Below the pieces are notes generated by a model that saw nothing but the letters and a program-made list of their open reading frames with translations, did no database searches and was not told the origin of the DNA. A program made the translations under genes and the position numbers. DNA of 64,000 bases from the NCBI RefSeq assembly GCF_001625305.1, contig NW_017802379.1, positions 4,955,139-5,019,138 of the forward strand. Direction: 5' to 3'. This document shows, piece by piece, positions 1 through 20,250 of this stretch. Numbering within the stretch: position 1 is the first letter of the stretch; each line of letters starts with the position of its first letter. This DNA is from Branchiostoma belcheri. Its lineage: Eukaryota > Chordata > Leptocardii > Amphioxiformes > Branchiostomatidae.

Positions 1-730
1 CACAGAATATGTTATGGCAAATAATCTACTCTTCGAATTCATTTCTTTACATTTTTGTCTTTTTTCCTTTGATTTTGGCATTCTACGACATTGGTATCGT
101 TTCTAAATGTTTTCCTTGCAACTTAACGGTATGTGCGTTTGCATGGAACATAGGTCGGAAGTAGGACCCCTCCCGTTATTGATAACAACCTCTGTAAATA
201 TGAAAGCGTCCCGGATGCCCTGGGCGGCGTCCCTGGCCATCCGAGCCAGTCCTGATCCATCCCAACAGAAGTTTAGGCCGTCCACAAATTGACGCTCTGG
301 GCGGCTGGATCTCCTCCCAGAAACCAGGGACGCTTGACCGTCCCTCGTATCCCATCTGGCATAGGCACGGGCGCCTTACATAAGCAGTACTTAATTGATG
401 TCAGGCAATGAGAGTGGGTGCCGGGCGCGTTTTCAATACACTGACTTTTGTATCTGTGTCTTCAAGATGACATTGTGGATGATCCGAAGACCGGACTGTA
501 GCAGGAGGAAGGACCAGACTTTTGTCAGCAGATCTCAACCTTTTGTAAAGGAAGATGGGGAGGTGTGAGTATGTTTCTTTATAAACGTGAGACAACACTC
601 ATGCACACATTTGCACTCACATTTCTCTTTTTTCGTGAGGAGCCATTTTAAGTTTATTGTAGCCGGCGACCTCAATTTCATGACAAGCAACACTGAACAA
701 TTAAATTCTTCATATTGTATGGTTGATTGC
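1..730. other. left edge, no supported gene
   Basis: I find no gene I can support here. An open stretch on the minus strand from about 363 to 103 reads without stops for about 85 codons, but it matches no family I know and has no convincing splice pair. It is left uncalled. Confidence 0.4.
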
Positions 731-851
731 TTGCCTGGGTACCATCCTGGTTAGTTTACGTCCGCTCCCACAGTCACTACTGGTCGCTACCAGTTGGTCG
801 GTAGTGACTGTGGGAGCGGACGTAAACAAACCAGGATGGTGCCCAGGCTAG
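731..851. mobile_element. MITE-like hairpin element, about 120 bp
   Basis: The left end (731, reading TTGCCTGGGTACCATCCTGG) is repeated in reverse complement at the right end near 850, and the inverted repeat continues inward almost to a short centre around 785-795. The flanks TTGATTGC (723-730) and TTGAATGC (852-859) look like an 8-bp target duplication with one mismatch, which would suit a hAT-type non-autonomous element. It has no coding capacity. Confidence 0.75.
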
Positions 852-865
852 TTGAATGCCAAATT

Positions 866-1075
866 GCCCCTAAATTATTGCTTTGGAGGTTTACACTTAA
901 ACTCTCCCGTCGAAAAACTTTGTATCTTAGCCAGCCACATTAATTCCACATTATCCTTTTCGTATTGTATGAATCACAAATTGCCCCAAAAATTGTCACT
1001 TTAGACCTTTTTTTACACTTATATTCTCCCACAAAAAAATTGTCTATCTTTGTATAAATTCCACACTAATTCCTT
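866..1075. repeat. two degenerate copies of a ~100-bp unit
   Basis: Two successive stretches share the same order of words: AAATTGCCCC, then a CACTTTAGACC or GCTTTGGAGG word, then CTCCC..AAAAA, then ATTCCACA. They look like a diverged tandem duplication abutting the fold-back element to the right, whose end shares the CCCGCCAAAAA word. Confidence 0.4.
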
Positions 1076-1086
1076 GTTCAGTCCAT

Positions 1087-1745
1087 TTTCCCGCCAAAAA
1101 AAAACAAATTGGGACCTTCACCTGTTTAATTAATTGGATTAAAGTTTTCCCGCCAAAAACTTAGTATATGGAGCGCACTAACCTTGAACTTGTGCCCCCT
1201 CCCCACACTTAACTTCCTCCACAACTCACACTGTTCAAACACTTCCGACTTCTTTGGACATGTAACTTCACTGAACAAATAGTCACCACACTCTGCTACC
1301 CAAACATGTAGTTGATCGAGTGCAGTTTTTCCGCCACAATGACTTTAGAATAATGTCTTGTTCTCCTGGTTGGTCAATGCACTAAGTGTACTCCCCGGGG
1401 GATGTCTTTTTGGGAGACATTGATGCTTCGAAACATCAGTATACCAGTGCAATTGACGGACCAGGAGAGCGAGAGATTATTCTAAAGTCATTGTGGCGGA
1501 AAAACTGCACTCGATCAACTACATGTTTGGGTAGCAGAGTGTGGTGACTATTTGTTCAGTAAAGTTACATGTCCAAAGAAGTCGGAAGTGTTTGAACAGT
1601 GTGAGTCGTGGAGGAAGTTAAGTGTGGGGAGGGGGGCACAAGTTCAAGGTTAGAGTGCTCCATATATTAAGTTTTTTGGCGGGAAAATTTAATCCAATTA
1701 ATTAAACAGGTGAAGGTGCCAATTAGAGTAGTTTTGGCAGGAAAA
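1087..1745. mobile_element. fold-back element with ~280-bp arms
   Basis: The left arm (about 1087-1366) is repeated in reverse complement as the right arm (about 1465-1745) with only scattered differences. An example is GTTGATCGAGTGCAGTTTTT on the left against its complement near 1505 on the right. A spacer of about 100 bp separates them. There is no coding capacity. The form fits a fold-back or very long TIR non-autonomous DNA transposon, and the close match between arms suggests a fairly recent origin or gene conversion. Confidence 0.8.
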
Positions 1746-1985
1746 TTCACTCACAAAAGAAATCAGCAAAACTACACTGACAGTTTGCTCTAAAGTTCTT
1801 TCGGATTAGATTTGATGATGGTTTCAGCTATTTTATAACCTGCCCAAATTTTCACCCTAACACTGAAAACTATATCTGTCGGAACTTAAACGTGGGCTAC
1901 ATTTCAAGTAGAAAACTCTTACATGTCAACACTGTAACAGTCTATCTACAGTATTTTTTAGTTTTTACCTGTGAAATAACTTAAC

Positions 1986-2046
1986 GGGAGCATCTTTTTA
2001 ACAAATGACCAGAAAGGGAGCATCTTTTTAGCAAATGACCAGAAAT
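1986..2046. repeat. 31-bp tandem duplication
   Basis: Two adjacent copies of a unit beginning GGGAGCATCTTTTTA and ending GACCAGAAA, differing at one base, with a shorter echo of the end just to the right. A simple local duplication. Confidence 0.7.
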
Positions 2047-2602
2047 GACCATTCTGGGGCCGTCCTTGTCACATGAATCTGATTTTTTCTGCTGTGGCCA
2101 GGTCCAGATTTTGCTCCCATTTATCAATCCCAAGTTTTATGAATTGAAGTTGACAGTTTGACTTCCATTTTATAACCGAATGACCACTTAACGCCCTGCA
2201 AAATATTGGCACATCTGGGGCAAAATGTACCACCACAAATGATAAGTTCAAATAAATGTCCCCGGAATTCCCGGCAAAAAACTTTACAGTACTTTGAAAG
2301 TGTGTACAGCACAGAAACTTTGCAGGAATTCAGGAGACTCCTATTTGTACTTGTTTGTGGTGGTCAGGATTTTTAGCCCAGTTGCACAAGGGCCAATATT
2401 TTGCAAGGCATTATTAAAGTGGTCATTTGCTTAAAAGACGGAAGTAAAACTTTCAACTTCGATTTATAAATTAAACTTTATATCAATAAAGGGGAGCACA
2501 ATCTGGACATGACGGAAGCCTCAAGGTTCACTAAAAAGACACACCTCTTGTAACTTGAGAATACACTATATGATCCTCATATTAATATCTATCTTTTGCA
2601 GA

Positions 2603-2687
2603 GACCATCGGGACCTGGAAAGAGATCCTGACCCACTGTCAAGGCCATACCTGCTGGACACTGGACATTTATCAACCTCTAACTGTT
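2603..2687 (+). CDS. possible last coding exon of an unidentified gene
   Basis: A pyrimidine-rich tract ending TCTTTTGCAG is followed by about 28 open codons to a TAA at 2685-2687 (a second frame stays open further, to about 2780). Downstream to about 4030 the sequence is A+T-rich and ends with AATAAA near 4014, as in a 3' UTR. I recognise no domain and no partner exon, so this may be chance. Confidence 0.18.
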
Positions 2688-2689
2688 AA

Positions 2690-4030
2690 TCTTAGCAGTT
2701 TAGTTATACCAAGATGGATTTTCAACCTCTTTCTACCTACACTCTCTATAATCCTTGAGAAAAGACTAGACTTGTTTTGCTGATTTCTTCCTTTGAAACA
2801 TCACACACAGCTTACCTGTAGCACATTTCATTCTACAGAAAGAAAGCACAACATTGCCTTTTCCATTTTCTGTAAACAAAGAGGACATATTCCTAACAAT
2901 CATTATGTGACCAAAATACTTTCCAGAAATCCACTCCATCATTTTTTAAAAAGAAAAGGTTATAAAATGCCTAAAATTGTGTTATTGTATATTTTGTTAA
3001 GATGAATAATCCTGCTTGCTATTTGATTTCTTATTTGACAACCAGAGACAAACATATAATTTTAGGTAAATCAGAGCCTAGATTTGTATGCATTTTGAGT
3101 GCTTTTCACAAAAATATTGTTGCAAGCATGTTGCACTGGAAAAATATAGCACGTAAAATGTACGTAAAATGACAATGTTTATGATATATTTTTGACATTT
3201 AGAGCACTCCGAGTTAGAAGTGGATATTATGATTCATCAAAAAAAATTATTTTCCTTTGATCATGATCATCACAAAAATGTCTCTTTCAATGTTTCACCT
3301 TATTTTCTAACCATGTTTGACCGTAATAAAGTCCATAAAAATTCCATTATTCTTCTCTGAATGTTTCATTTTTTTCTTCTAGATTTAATTATTGCTTCAC
3401 CATGTATATTGTCATTTCTTCACTCAAAGGACAATTTCAGAAAGGAGTTTATAAAGGGAAAATCATAATATTAGGTTTGTTGTTGTTTTGAACATTTTAT
3501 ATTCTGGACTATCCTTGAAAGAAAAGTTTACATTTTGTATTGTCATATGTTCCAAATCATAGTCTTATTTTAAAAATCATGATCAGAAAACGATTTTGTC
3601 AGATACCAACAAATTCAAAATCTTGACTTTATGTACACTAGTAAACATTAACTGCTAGAATTCATGATTATAATAAAATGTCTCCATTTTTCCATTTTGA
3701 ATGTTATTGGTTTAAATTTACTAAATTACCAAATGTTGAATGCTTTTATTTGCCTGAACATTATTGCTGTATTTTTAATGATTGTTTCGTGTCACCATAT
3801 AGATTTTCTTTCAAGTCTTCACATAATAATCCATTATTATAATAGAAATGTTTTTTAAAAGGGTGGATGTGGATCATGATGAAGAGGATATCAGGGAAAA
3901 CAAGTTTGATCACAAATGCTGTTAAAAATGAATCCCATTGCTATACAGAATGAAACAACAGGCAACCATTACAAGTGCTTTCCGAAATAGGAAAATGTAC
4001 TGTCATACTTGCAATAAAGGATTATACATG
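2690..4030. other. A+T-rich stretch, possibly 3' UTR-like
   Basis: Low-complexity A+T-rich DNA with no coding signal and no clear repeat. A plus-strand AATAAA lies near 4014. It could be the untranslated tail of the exon candidate at 2603, or plain intergenic DNA. Confidence 0.3.
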
Positions 4031-4523
4031 TATTAGTAACATCCTTAAACTAAATATTAGTTAGGAATGTGAACTCTTTCAGAAATGACAACAAATAGCA
4101 TGTAGGGCCTAGCTGAGTTTGAACAATGGAGTACAAATGAAAAAATCAGAGGATCGCAAACAGCCCTTTCCCAACATCTTTCATTGTCATTTTTAAGGGT
4201 CTGCATGGGAGGTCCCGATCGCGCTTTGCGTGCTAAATTCTGTAAGGCAGCGACCACTATTTACATTTGTTCAGGTTGGTTTCATGTAGATTACATTTCA
4301 TATTGTTCGACTTCAAATTATGCAAATTTGAAATGGCAAGGTGCAGAATGCTGCAAAGCAATTACAACCACGTATTACGGTTCACTTGTACTGGCTGGAC
4401 GTTTTATCACATAGATGACGGTACGTAGAACGGTACCAAATTATGCAAACCTAAACAGCTGATTATGCATTGCGGCATGCAGGCCCCGTTTTTGAAAGAG
4501 TTTATAGATAAATGCCAACTCAC

Positions 4524-4651
4524 AGTTAAGTCCGATGTTCTCTTCTTTCGTAGATACTGGTAACAGGTCCTTCAGAAACAGGTAGATCCCACAGCACACA
4601 CACAGGAGACAGGTCCCACAATGCCAGCTATATATCAACAGGATCTCAAGC
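4524..4651 (-). CDS. candidate exon with hydrophobic segment
   Basis: On the minus strand a pyrimidine-rich acceptor (ending ACACCCTAG) and a strong donor (GTGAGT) bound 128 bp that is open in one frame (phase 2 start). The reading includes a hydrophobic cysteine-rich stretch, LLIYSWHCGTCLLCVCCGIY, followed by a charged part. It could be the membrane-anchor exon of a type II protein. The start-codon modules at 5.5-6.8 kb end in another phase, so they do not join directly to it. I do not recognise the family. Confidence 0.25.
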
Positions 4652-5222
4652 CTAGGGTGTAAAAGAAATACACATTCAGAAAGATCACGGGCCAAATACT
4701 TACTAAGTATAACAATTACAGATCATTCTAACATTTCCTCGTGGATTATGCAAATAAGGTCCTGATTTGAATGATTTATGCTTGATGATGTTCACCTTCA
4801 TTTAACTTCCAAATGCTGCAAGTATGAACTTAACAGCAGTTACCACATTGAAATTACGAGATTTTCACATTCATTATTCAAATCAGGCCTTCATTTACAT
4901 AATCGATATATCCTGGTATCCTTTTGTTCTCAATAACATCAGTCATAGGTTTGACCAGTCCTACCATGGAATGCAGCGGTTTTGTACAATTCTCTCATTG
5001 ATAATGCAAGTTAAATCCTTATCTGCATAACTCATCTAACTATATCAAGCATCACTTATTAATAAGCTACCAACAGACCAAAAATCACGACGATTCCTCT
5101 ACCGGTTCTTGAGTTATCCTTCTTTAAATATTTTTCAACAAACGCAGTTCCAGGTCAAGTTGCTAGGGGGCCCAAACTCTGGTCACTTCTTCCTCAGTTG
5201 TCTACAACGTCAATTTATCGTG

Positions 5223-5224
<2 letters not shown>

Positions 5225-5261
<37 letters not shown>

Positions 5262-5263
5262 AC
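5225..5263. repeat. (CA)n microsatellite
   Basis: About 19 CA units with one interruption, forming the simple-repeat tail of the dispersed element to its left. Confidence 0.95.
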
Positions 5264-5641
5264 GGGCGCATCCGAAAACATAACCTTCGTGGCGAAGGTA
5301 ATAAAACGAGCGTAACTATCTAATGTATACTAGTACTCATGTTACATGTACTTCAATGGTAGTTCAAAGCAGACATGAAAAAAGCGCCCCTAACGGCGGC
5401 TTTACTAAGTGCAGATTTATACACAGGGAATCGTCACCCGGGTGCAAATAATTGCCATTCTGTGTTTTATAGCTTCCTTTCATTGCAACGAGTTCGGCCC
5501 AAATAGTTACGAGAACATCAAGGACAATGTAAAATGCGACTCACCTCCTTAAACGGAAGTAGCATGTCTTAAAAGACGAATTTTAACCACCGACTTCTCC
5601 CATGTCCAAGCACCGTGACTCGCCATCTTGCTGCAGCGTGT

Positions 5642-5678
5642 CTGTTCAGGTGGTAAGACCGTCTTACCACCTGAACAG
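5642..5678. repeat. perfect 18-bp inverted repeat
   Basis: CTGTTCAGGTGGTAAGAC, one base, then its exact reverse complement. The right arm recurs in the other two tandem copies, the full palindrome only in copy 1. Confidence 0.8.
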
Positions 5679-6125
5679 GAATCATCATAATTTGCATTTT
5701 CTCCATTATATTAACTAATTAAGTTAGATTGCACACCGACCAGAAAATCTGCTGCAGTACCATAGCAAGCCGCCAGTGGGTCCAAAATCTAATCATTTCG
5801 AGGTCACTTCGACCTACCAACATACCTAATTTGAAGACAATCTATAAAAGCCTTCTCTTAAAAGTTATTGTGTAGACACACACACGAACGCCTCTGAAAA
5901 CATGACCTTCTTTGGCGAAGGTAATAAAACGAACGTATCTAATGTATAGTCATGTTATTTCAAAGCGCACATGAAAAAAGCGCTCCCGAACGGCGGCTTT
6001 ATTGCAATTGTCACCGGTGCAAAAATTCACGCCATTCTGTGTTATACCTTCATTTTAACAAGTTCGGCCCAAATGCTAGTAGTCATGAGAACATATGATA
6101 AAGGACAATGTAAAATGCGACTCAC

Positions 6126-6207
6126 CTCCTTGAACGGACGTAGCATGTCTTAAAAGACGAATTTTAACCACCGACTTCTCCCATGTCCAAGCACCGTGAC
6201 TCGCCAT
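6126..6207 (-). CDS. first-exon-like module (best of three copies)
   Basis: On the minus strand an ATG inside the word CAAGATGGCG (a YY1-type site typical of animal promoters and starts) opens 27 codons, MASHGAWTWEKSVVKI and on, running straight into a perfect donor GTGAGT. The same module lies at 5626-5545 and 6772-6694. In copies 1 and 3 the frame meets TAA just before the donor; in copy 2 it stays open. I recognise no protein and find no matching second exon, so this may be a triplicated promoter plus non-coding or short-ORF first exon rather than a coding exon. Confidence 0.3.
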
Positions 6208-6991
6208 CTTGCTGCGGCGTGGTCTTACCGGCCTGGTCTTACCACCTGAACAGGAATCGTCATAATTTGCATTTTCTCCATTAACTAATTAAGTTAGATT
6301 GCACACCGACCAGAATTCTTCTGAAGTACCATAACAAGCCGCCAGGGGGTCCAAAATCTAATCATTTCGAGGTCATAAGACCTACCCACATACCTAATTT
6401 GAAGACAATCTATAAAAGCCTTCTCTTAAAAGTTATCGTGTCGACACACACCCACCCACGAACGCCTCTGAAAACATAACCTTCTTTGGCGAAGGTAATA
6501 AAACGAAGTATCTAATGTATAGTCATGTTATTTCAAAGCGCACATGAAAAAAGCGCTCCCGAACGGCGGCTTTATTGCAATCGCCACCGGCGCAAAAATT
6601 CACGCCATTCTGTGTTTTACCTTCATTTCAACAAGTTCGGCCCAAATGCTAGTAGTCATGAGAATATAAAGGACAATGTTAAATGCGACTCACCTCCTTA
6701 AACGGACAAAGCTCGTATTAAAAGACGAATTTTAACCACCGACTTCTCCCATGTCCTGCACACTCTGCTCATTTTGCTGCAGCGTGGTCTTACCACCTGA
6801 TAAGGAATCACTATAATTTGCATTTTCTCAATTAAGTAATCAAGTTAGATTGAACATCGGTGTGATCTTACCACTTATTAATGAATCATCATAATTTGCA
6901 TTTCTTTGTTAAACTATAAACGCATTATCACATAGCCAGAAGATGTTGACCAATCAGAAGGCTCCACCTGCCATTAGTTATCAGACCAAAA

Positions 6992-7033
6992 CCAAAAAGT
7001 GGTCGGTTATTCTAATAACCGACCACTTTTTGG
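6992..7033. repeat. near-perfect 20-bp inverted repeat
   Basis: CCAAAAAGTGGTCGGTTATT followed within two bases by its reverse complement. It could form a strong hairpin and may be the relic of a small palindromic element. Confidence 0.8.
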
Positions 7034-7112
7034 ACCATGCCATTATACAGAAGACAGGACACTAACAGTAATGTTAAGACTTGTAGTTTTTATGCATGAA
7101 AACGTATTATAC

Positions 7113-7132
7113 TTTATTTTGAATAATTTATT
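7113..7132 (-). terminator. poly(A) signals for the lectin-EGF gene
   Basis: Two minus-strand AATAAA hexamers (7132-7127 and 7118-7113) lie about 0.8 kb past the stop codon of the lectin gene, with no other coding signal between. They are the likely 3' end of that transcript. Confidence 0.45.
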
Positions 7133-7916
7133 CAAAATACAACAAATACATATAGAATATATAATTACAACTATGTTTGCCTTACAAATATTGTTCTTTA
7201 ATATCATTCAACCTCAACTGGCGGCGGTGGACGTTGCTAGGGTTGTTGGCACTGTCATGATTTTGGAAAAGCCTCCCTGTGGTCTGTCATGAGCTTGTTG
7301 AAATAACATTTGAGGTCGCACTTAGACACATCCAAATGTCAGTAACACCTTCTATCGGTATCCATCTACTGTACTAAACGTTCCAACGTACTGACGTGTA
7401 CAATACCAGTCAGGACGACATCTTCATGAAGAAGTTATATAATGATAATCTCGTTTTCTCTGATTCAGAGAGTGTGTATATTTCCTTCATATTGTGACTT
7501 TCTGAGAGGCGATCACATTCAAATTTCATTCTCATTTTGTGAAAGAAAAAGTGACAAAATAACATAAGTATGAATGCCAGTCTACGCCACTACGTTTGAA
7601 TAAACATTACATTACTTCCTGCTTCATACATGGAATTCTGTGTACTTTGCACAAGACCAAACTCTTACGAGCGCACTTCCTATTTTCTTTCTACAAGTGT
7701 TCGGCAAAAAGATGGACTATTGTTACAGTGAATAGGTAACAGTTGTTACAACAGTAACATTATTGATACTATTGGGCTAGGGCTAGAAACTGATATTGCT
7801 GTACATTGCCTTCTTCGCGTTTGATGAAGACTGGAGTTCTTTTCTTTTTAATTCTGATCCCTGTTTTCTTTTTGTTGTTTAGTTTGTTTCTTTTGCTCTG
7901 TATATAGTGCATATAG

Positions 7917-18014
<10,098 letters not shown>

Positions 18015-20057
18015 TTCTGCTTCTAAGCAATGGAAAACAAGAATTCGGAGATTTCAGTCTTCCGGGAAGTATTCTGGATTTCGTGAATTTATTGGAACAA
18101 CGCTAACGGAGGGTATTTTCCCTTCAACCTATATCATCCTTTAAAAATTTTCCCGAGAGAGCATGCCCCGGACCCACCTAGGCTTGTAGCGCCTGCGGCA
18201 CGAACCCTTCCGCCTTCGGCGCTCGACAGATGACGGGAAAAAAAATCAGGCTGGCTATAGAACTCTGTACCGCAGTGATTTAAAGATCAGTGGGACTCCC
18301 GGGAGACCTGACGTCCGTACGAAAGCGCTTTCTTCAGATCGTTTAATAAACACGTAAACGTCATTTTTCGACCAATTTATATTCTTGGCGTCTGGGGGAG
18401 GGTCATGGAATTTTTTTTTGAGCGGGGGGTGGGGGGGGTTCATGGAATTTTTTTTAGCTGGGCAAAGCTCGCGGAATATATTTTTACCTATTAAATCCAC
18501 TGACGAACGACCCACCCCCCGCTAAATATCACACAGTCCCTAACAAAGCCACAGATGATACCGAAAACTATGCCCGTCGACGTCTGGAAAATAGGCGCCT
18601 TTCTAGTTCTGTGCCCCGCCCTAGCTAACGTGGTGTGGGTTAAAAGAGGAAATGCCCACAACTAGAGGGACGTCGTCTGACCACCAGACTGAATACTAGT
18701 AGCATGCAAGAGGACGTAGCCGGCTAGAGACTATCCCATGTAGCGAATTGACCCTCTAGACGGTTAACTGCTTCGGCATGCTGTTCAGTCTATTTGGCCA
18801 ATGTCTACTATTTTTCACGCTACCTGGGGACCCTAGTAGAAGACGCACAAATGCGCCGCCATTTCTCCATGTACAGGAATTGGTGGTAAAACAAGGCAAA
18901 ACGAGAAATACACATACCTTCAGTCGCCACCCATGCTGACAGCCGCCGGTTTCTGTCTGCTGTTTTTCAGCCGAGTATTTGTAAGCCTCGCATTGGAGAA
19001 ATCTGAGACTGATTTAAAAGCTCATGAACATATGCATGCTCGGGTGAAAAGGGTTCAGTGAATATAAAGCGAAGTTATAACATCATTGGGTTCACTAACC
19101 TGCTTTCCATATTTATGCGGGCCTGCTCATTTTGGCTTTGTTTTCATTCAATAAAGAGACGCGTTTTAATTAAATAAGACAATTAAGGTAATTTGCTGAT
19201 CGATACAGCAAGACAATTTAACTTTATTTATCATCACCGACATCGTCTTTGTCGATTTTCAACCGAGTCCCCAAATGTGAGATTTTTAGCCATTTATTGG
19301 TGTGTGTTGACACGAACACGTAGTTGCGTAAATGCCAATGAGTCTGTCATGCGTTATTCTTTCTCTTTGATTGTTTTTCAGTACATGTGACATTTGGTAT
19401 TCCATTTCAATATGTTAATGACTCGGTTCACGTCAGAACATTTCACGTACCACCATTTATTTTTCCAACTTATCAATTGCACTTACATGAACCCTCAAAG
19501 TGGCCTTGGAGTCGAAATGAACTGTAACAGCCTTATTTTGCTTCAGTCGGATGGAATAGCCAGCTCAGCGAAATAATCCTATCAGAACATGACAAATAAT
19601 TTACCGATCCTGTATTTTACATGATATGTTACACACCCTTTGCAAGCAGTCAAGCTAATGACGTCACAGAAAATATATCTGACAACTTCCATGTTTCCGT
19701 GGAATTCAGCCAACTTATGTTATTGTACAATGACATATATGCTACAGTCCGATGGAGCCTGTATGTATGATTGTCTGAGTTGAAAGTTTCAGAATTATGG
19801 GTGTCCTGAATGAACAAAAATGATTCTGGACTTCCAATTCTTGTTTTTGGGAGGCTACTACGATGCCATGTGTCAATCATCGACAAACACTTCTTTGGGG
19901 AGGGGGTCAGACCTTCGTCAATGTCGTTCCCAGGTTAGTTCAGAACCTGGCCGATCTCGTTTCCCGGTTGGTTCAGACCCTGGCCGATGACGATCTCGTT
20001 CCCCGAACCAGGGGAGTGTAGTCCTGATGGAAGCCACTGTCAATGTCATGCCTGGAG
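18015..20057. other. intergenic region between the two receptor genes
   Basis: A possible 5' non-coding exon of the lectin gene ends at a minus-strand donor GTATGT (18917-18912, exon end 18918). An acceptor-like TTGCTTAG just upstream of the ATG (near 18026) would complete that intron. At 18400-18470 there are short G-rich and T-run words around ATGGAATTTTTTTT. Minus-strand AATAAA at 19461-19456 could end the LRR-Ig transcript. At 19925-20010 short words (GTCGTTCCC, GGTTCAGA, CTGGCCGAT) are repeated two or three times. No other coding signal is seen. Confidence 0.35.
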
Positions 20058-20213
20058 CTATGGGTAGGAGGGGGAGGGGGGCGGTCTCTGGGGTGGCCCG
20101 GCACTGACAGGTCTTACATCTCCTTCCTTTCCAAGGTCCAGATACAACTGGTCACCAGAGCTAAACGGTGCTGTCAGTTTACTGGGGTGAGGACGGGGCA
20201 CTTCGTAGTCATT

Positions 20214-20250
<37 letters not shown>

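Larger units (their letters stand above)
5264..6830. repeat. ~575-bp unit, nearly three tandem copies
   Basis: Copy 1 begins at about 5264, copy 2 at about 5881 and copy 3 at about 6456 (partial at its right end). Each starts with the word ACCTTCnTTGGCGAAGGT, carries the start-codon/donor module described separately, then GTCTTACCACCTGA and a stretch beginning CCAAAATCTAATCATTTCGA (lost in copy 3). The last stretch is also found elsewhere in the window (15.0 kb, and inverted at 22.3-22.8 kb), so the duplicated segment includes a dispersed repeat. Similarity between copies 2 and 3 is high. Confidence 0.8.

Noticed and set aside
103-363. Minus-strand open stretch reading GLNFCWDGSGLARMARD and on
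   Set aside because: Protein-like composition, but no family, no clear splice signals and no partner exon.
7208-7300. Short minus-strand stretch ending TVPTTLATSTAAS before a stop
   Set aside because: Too short, and no acceptor fits without doubt. It lies in the probable 3' UTR of the lectin gene.
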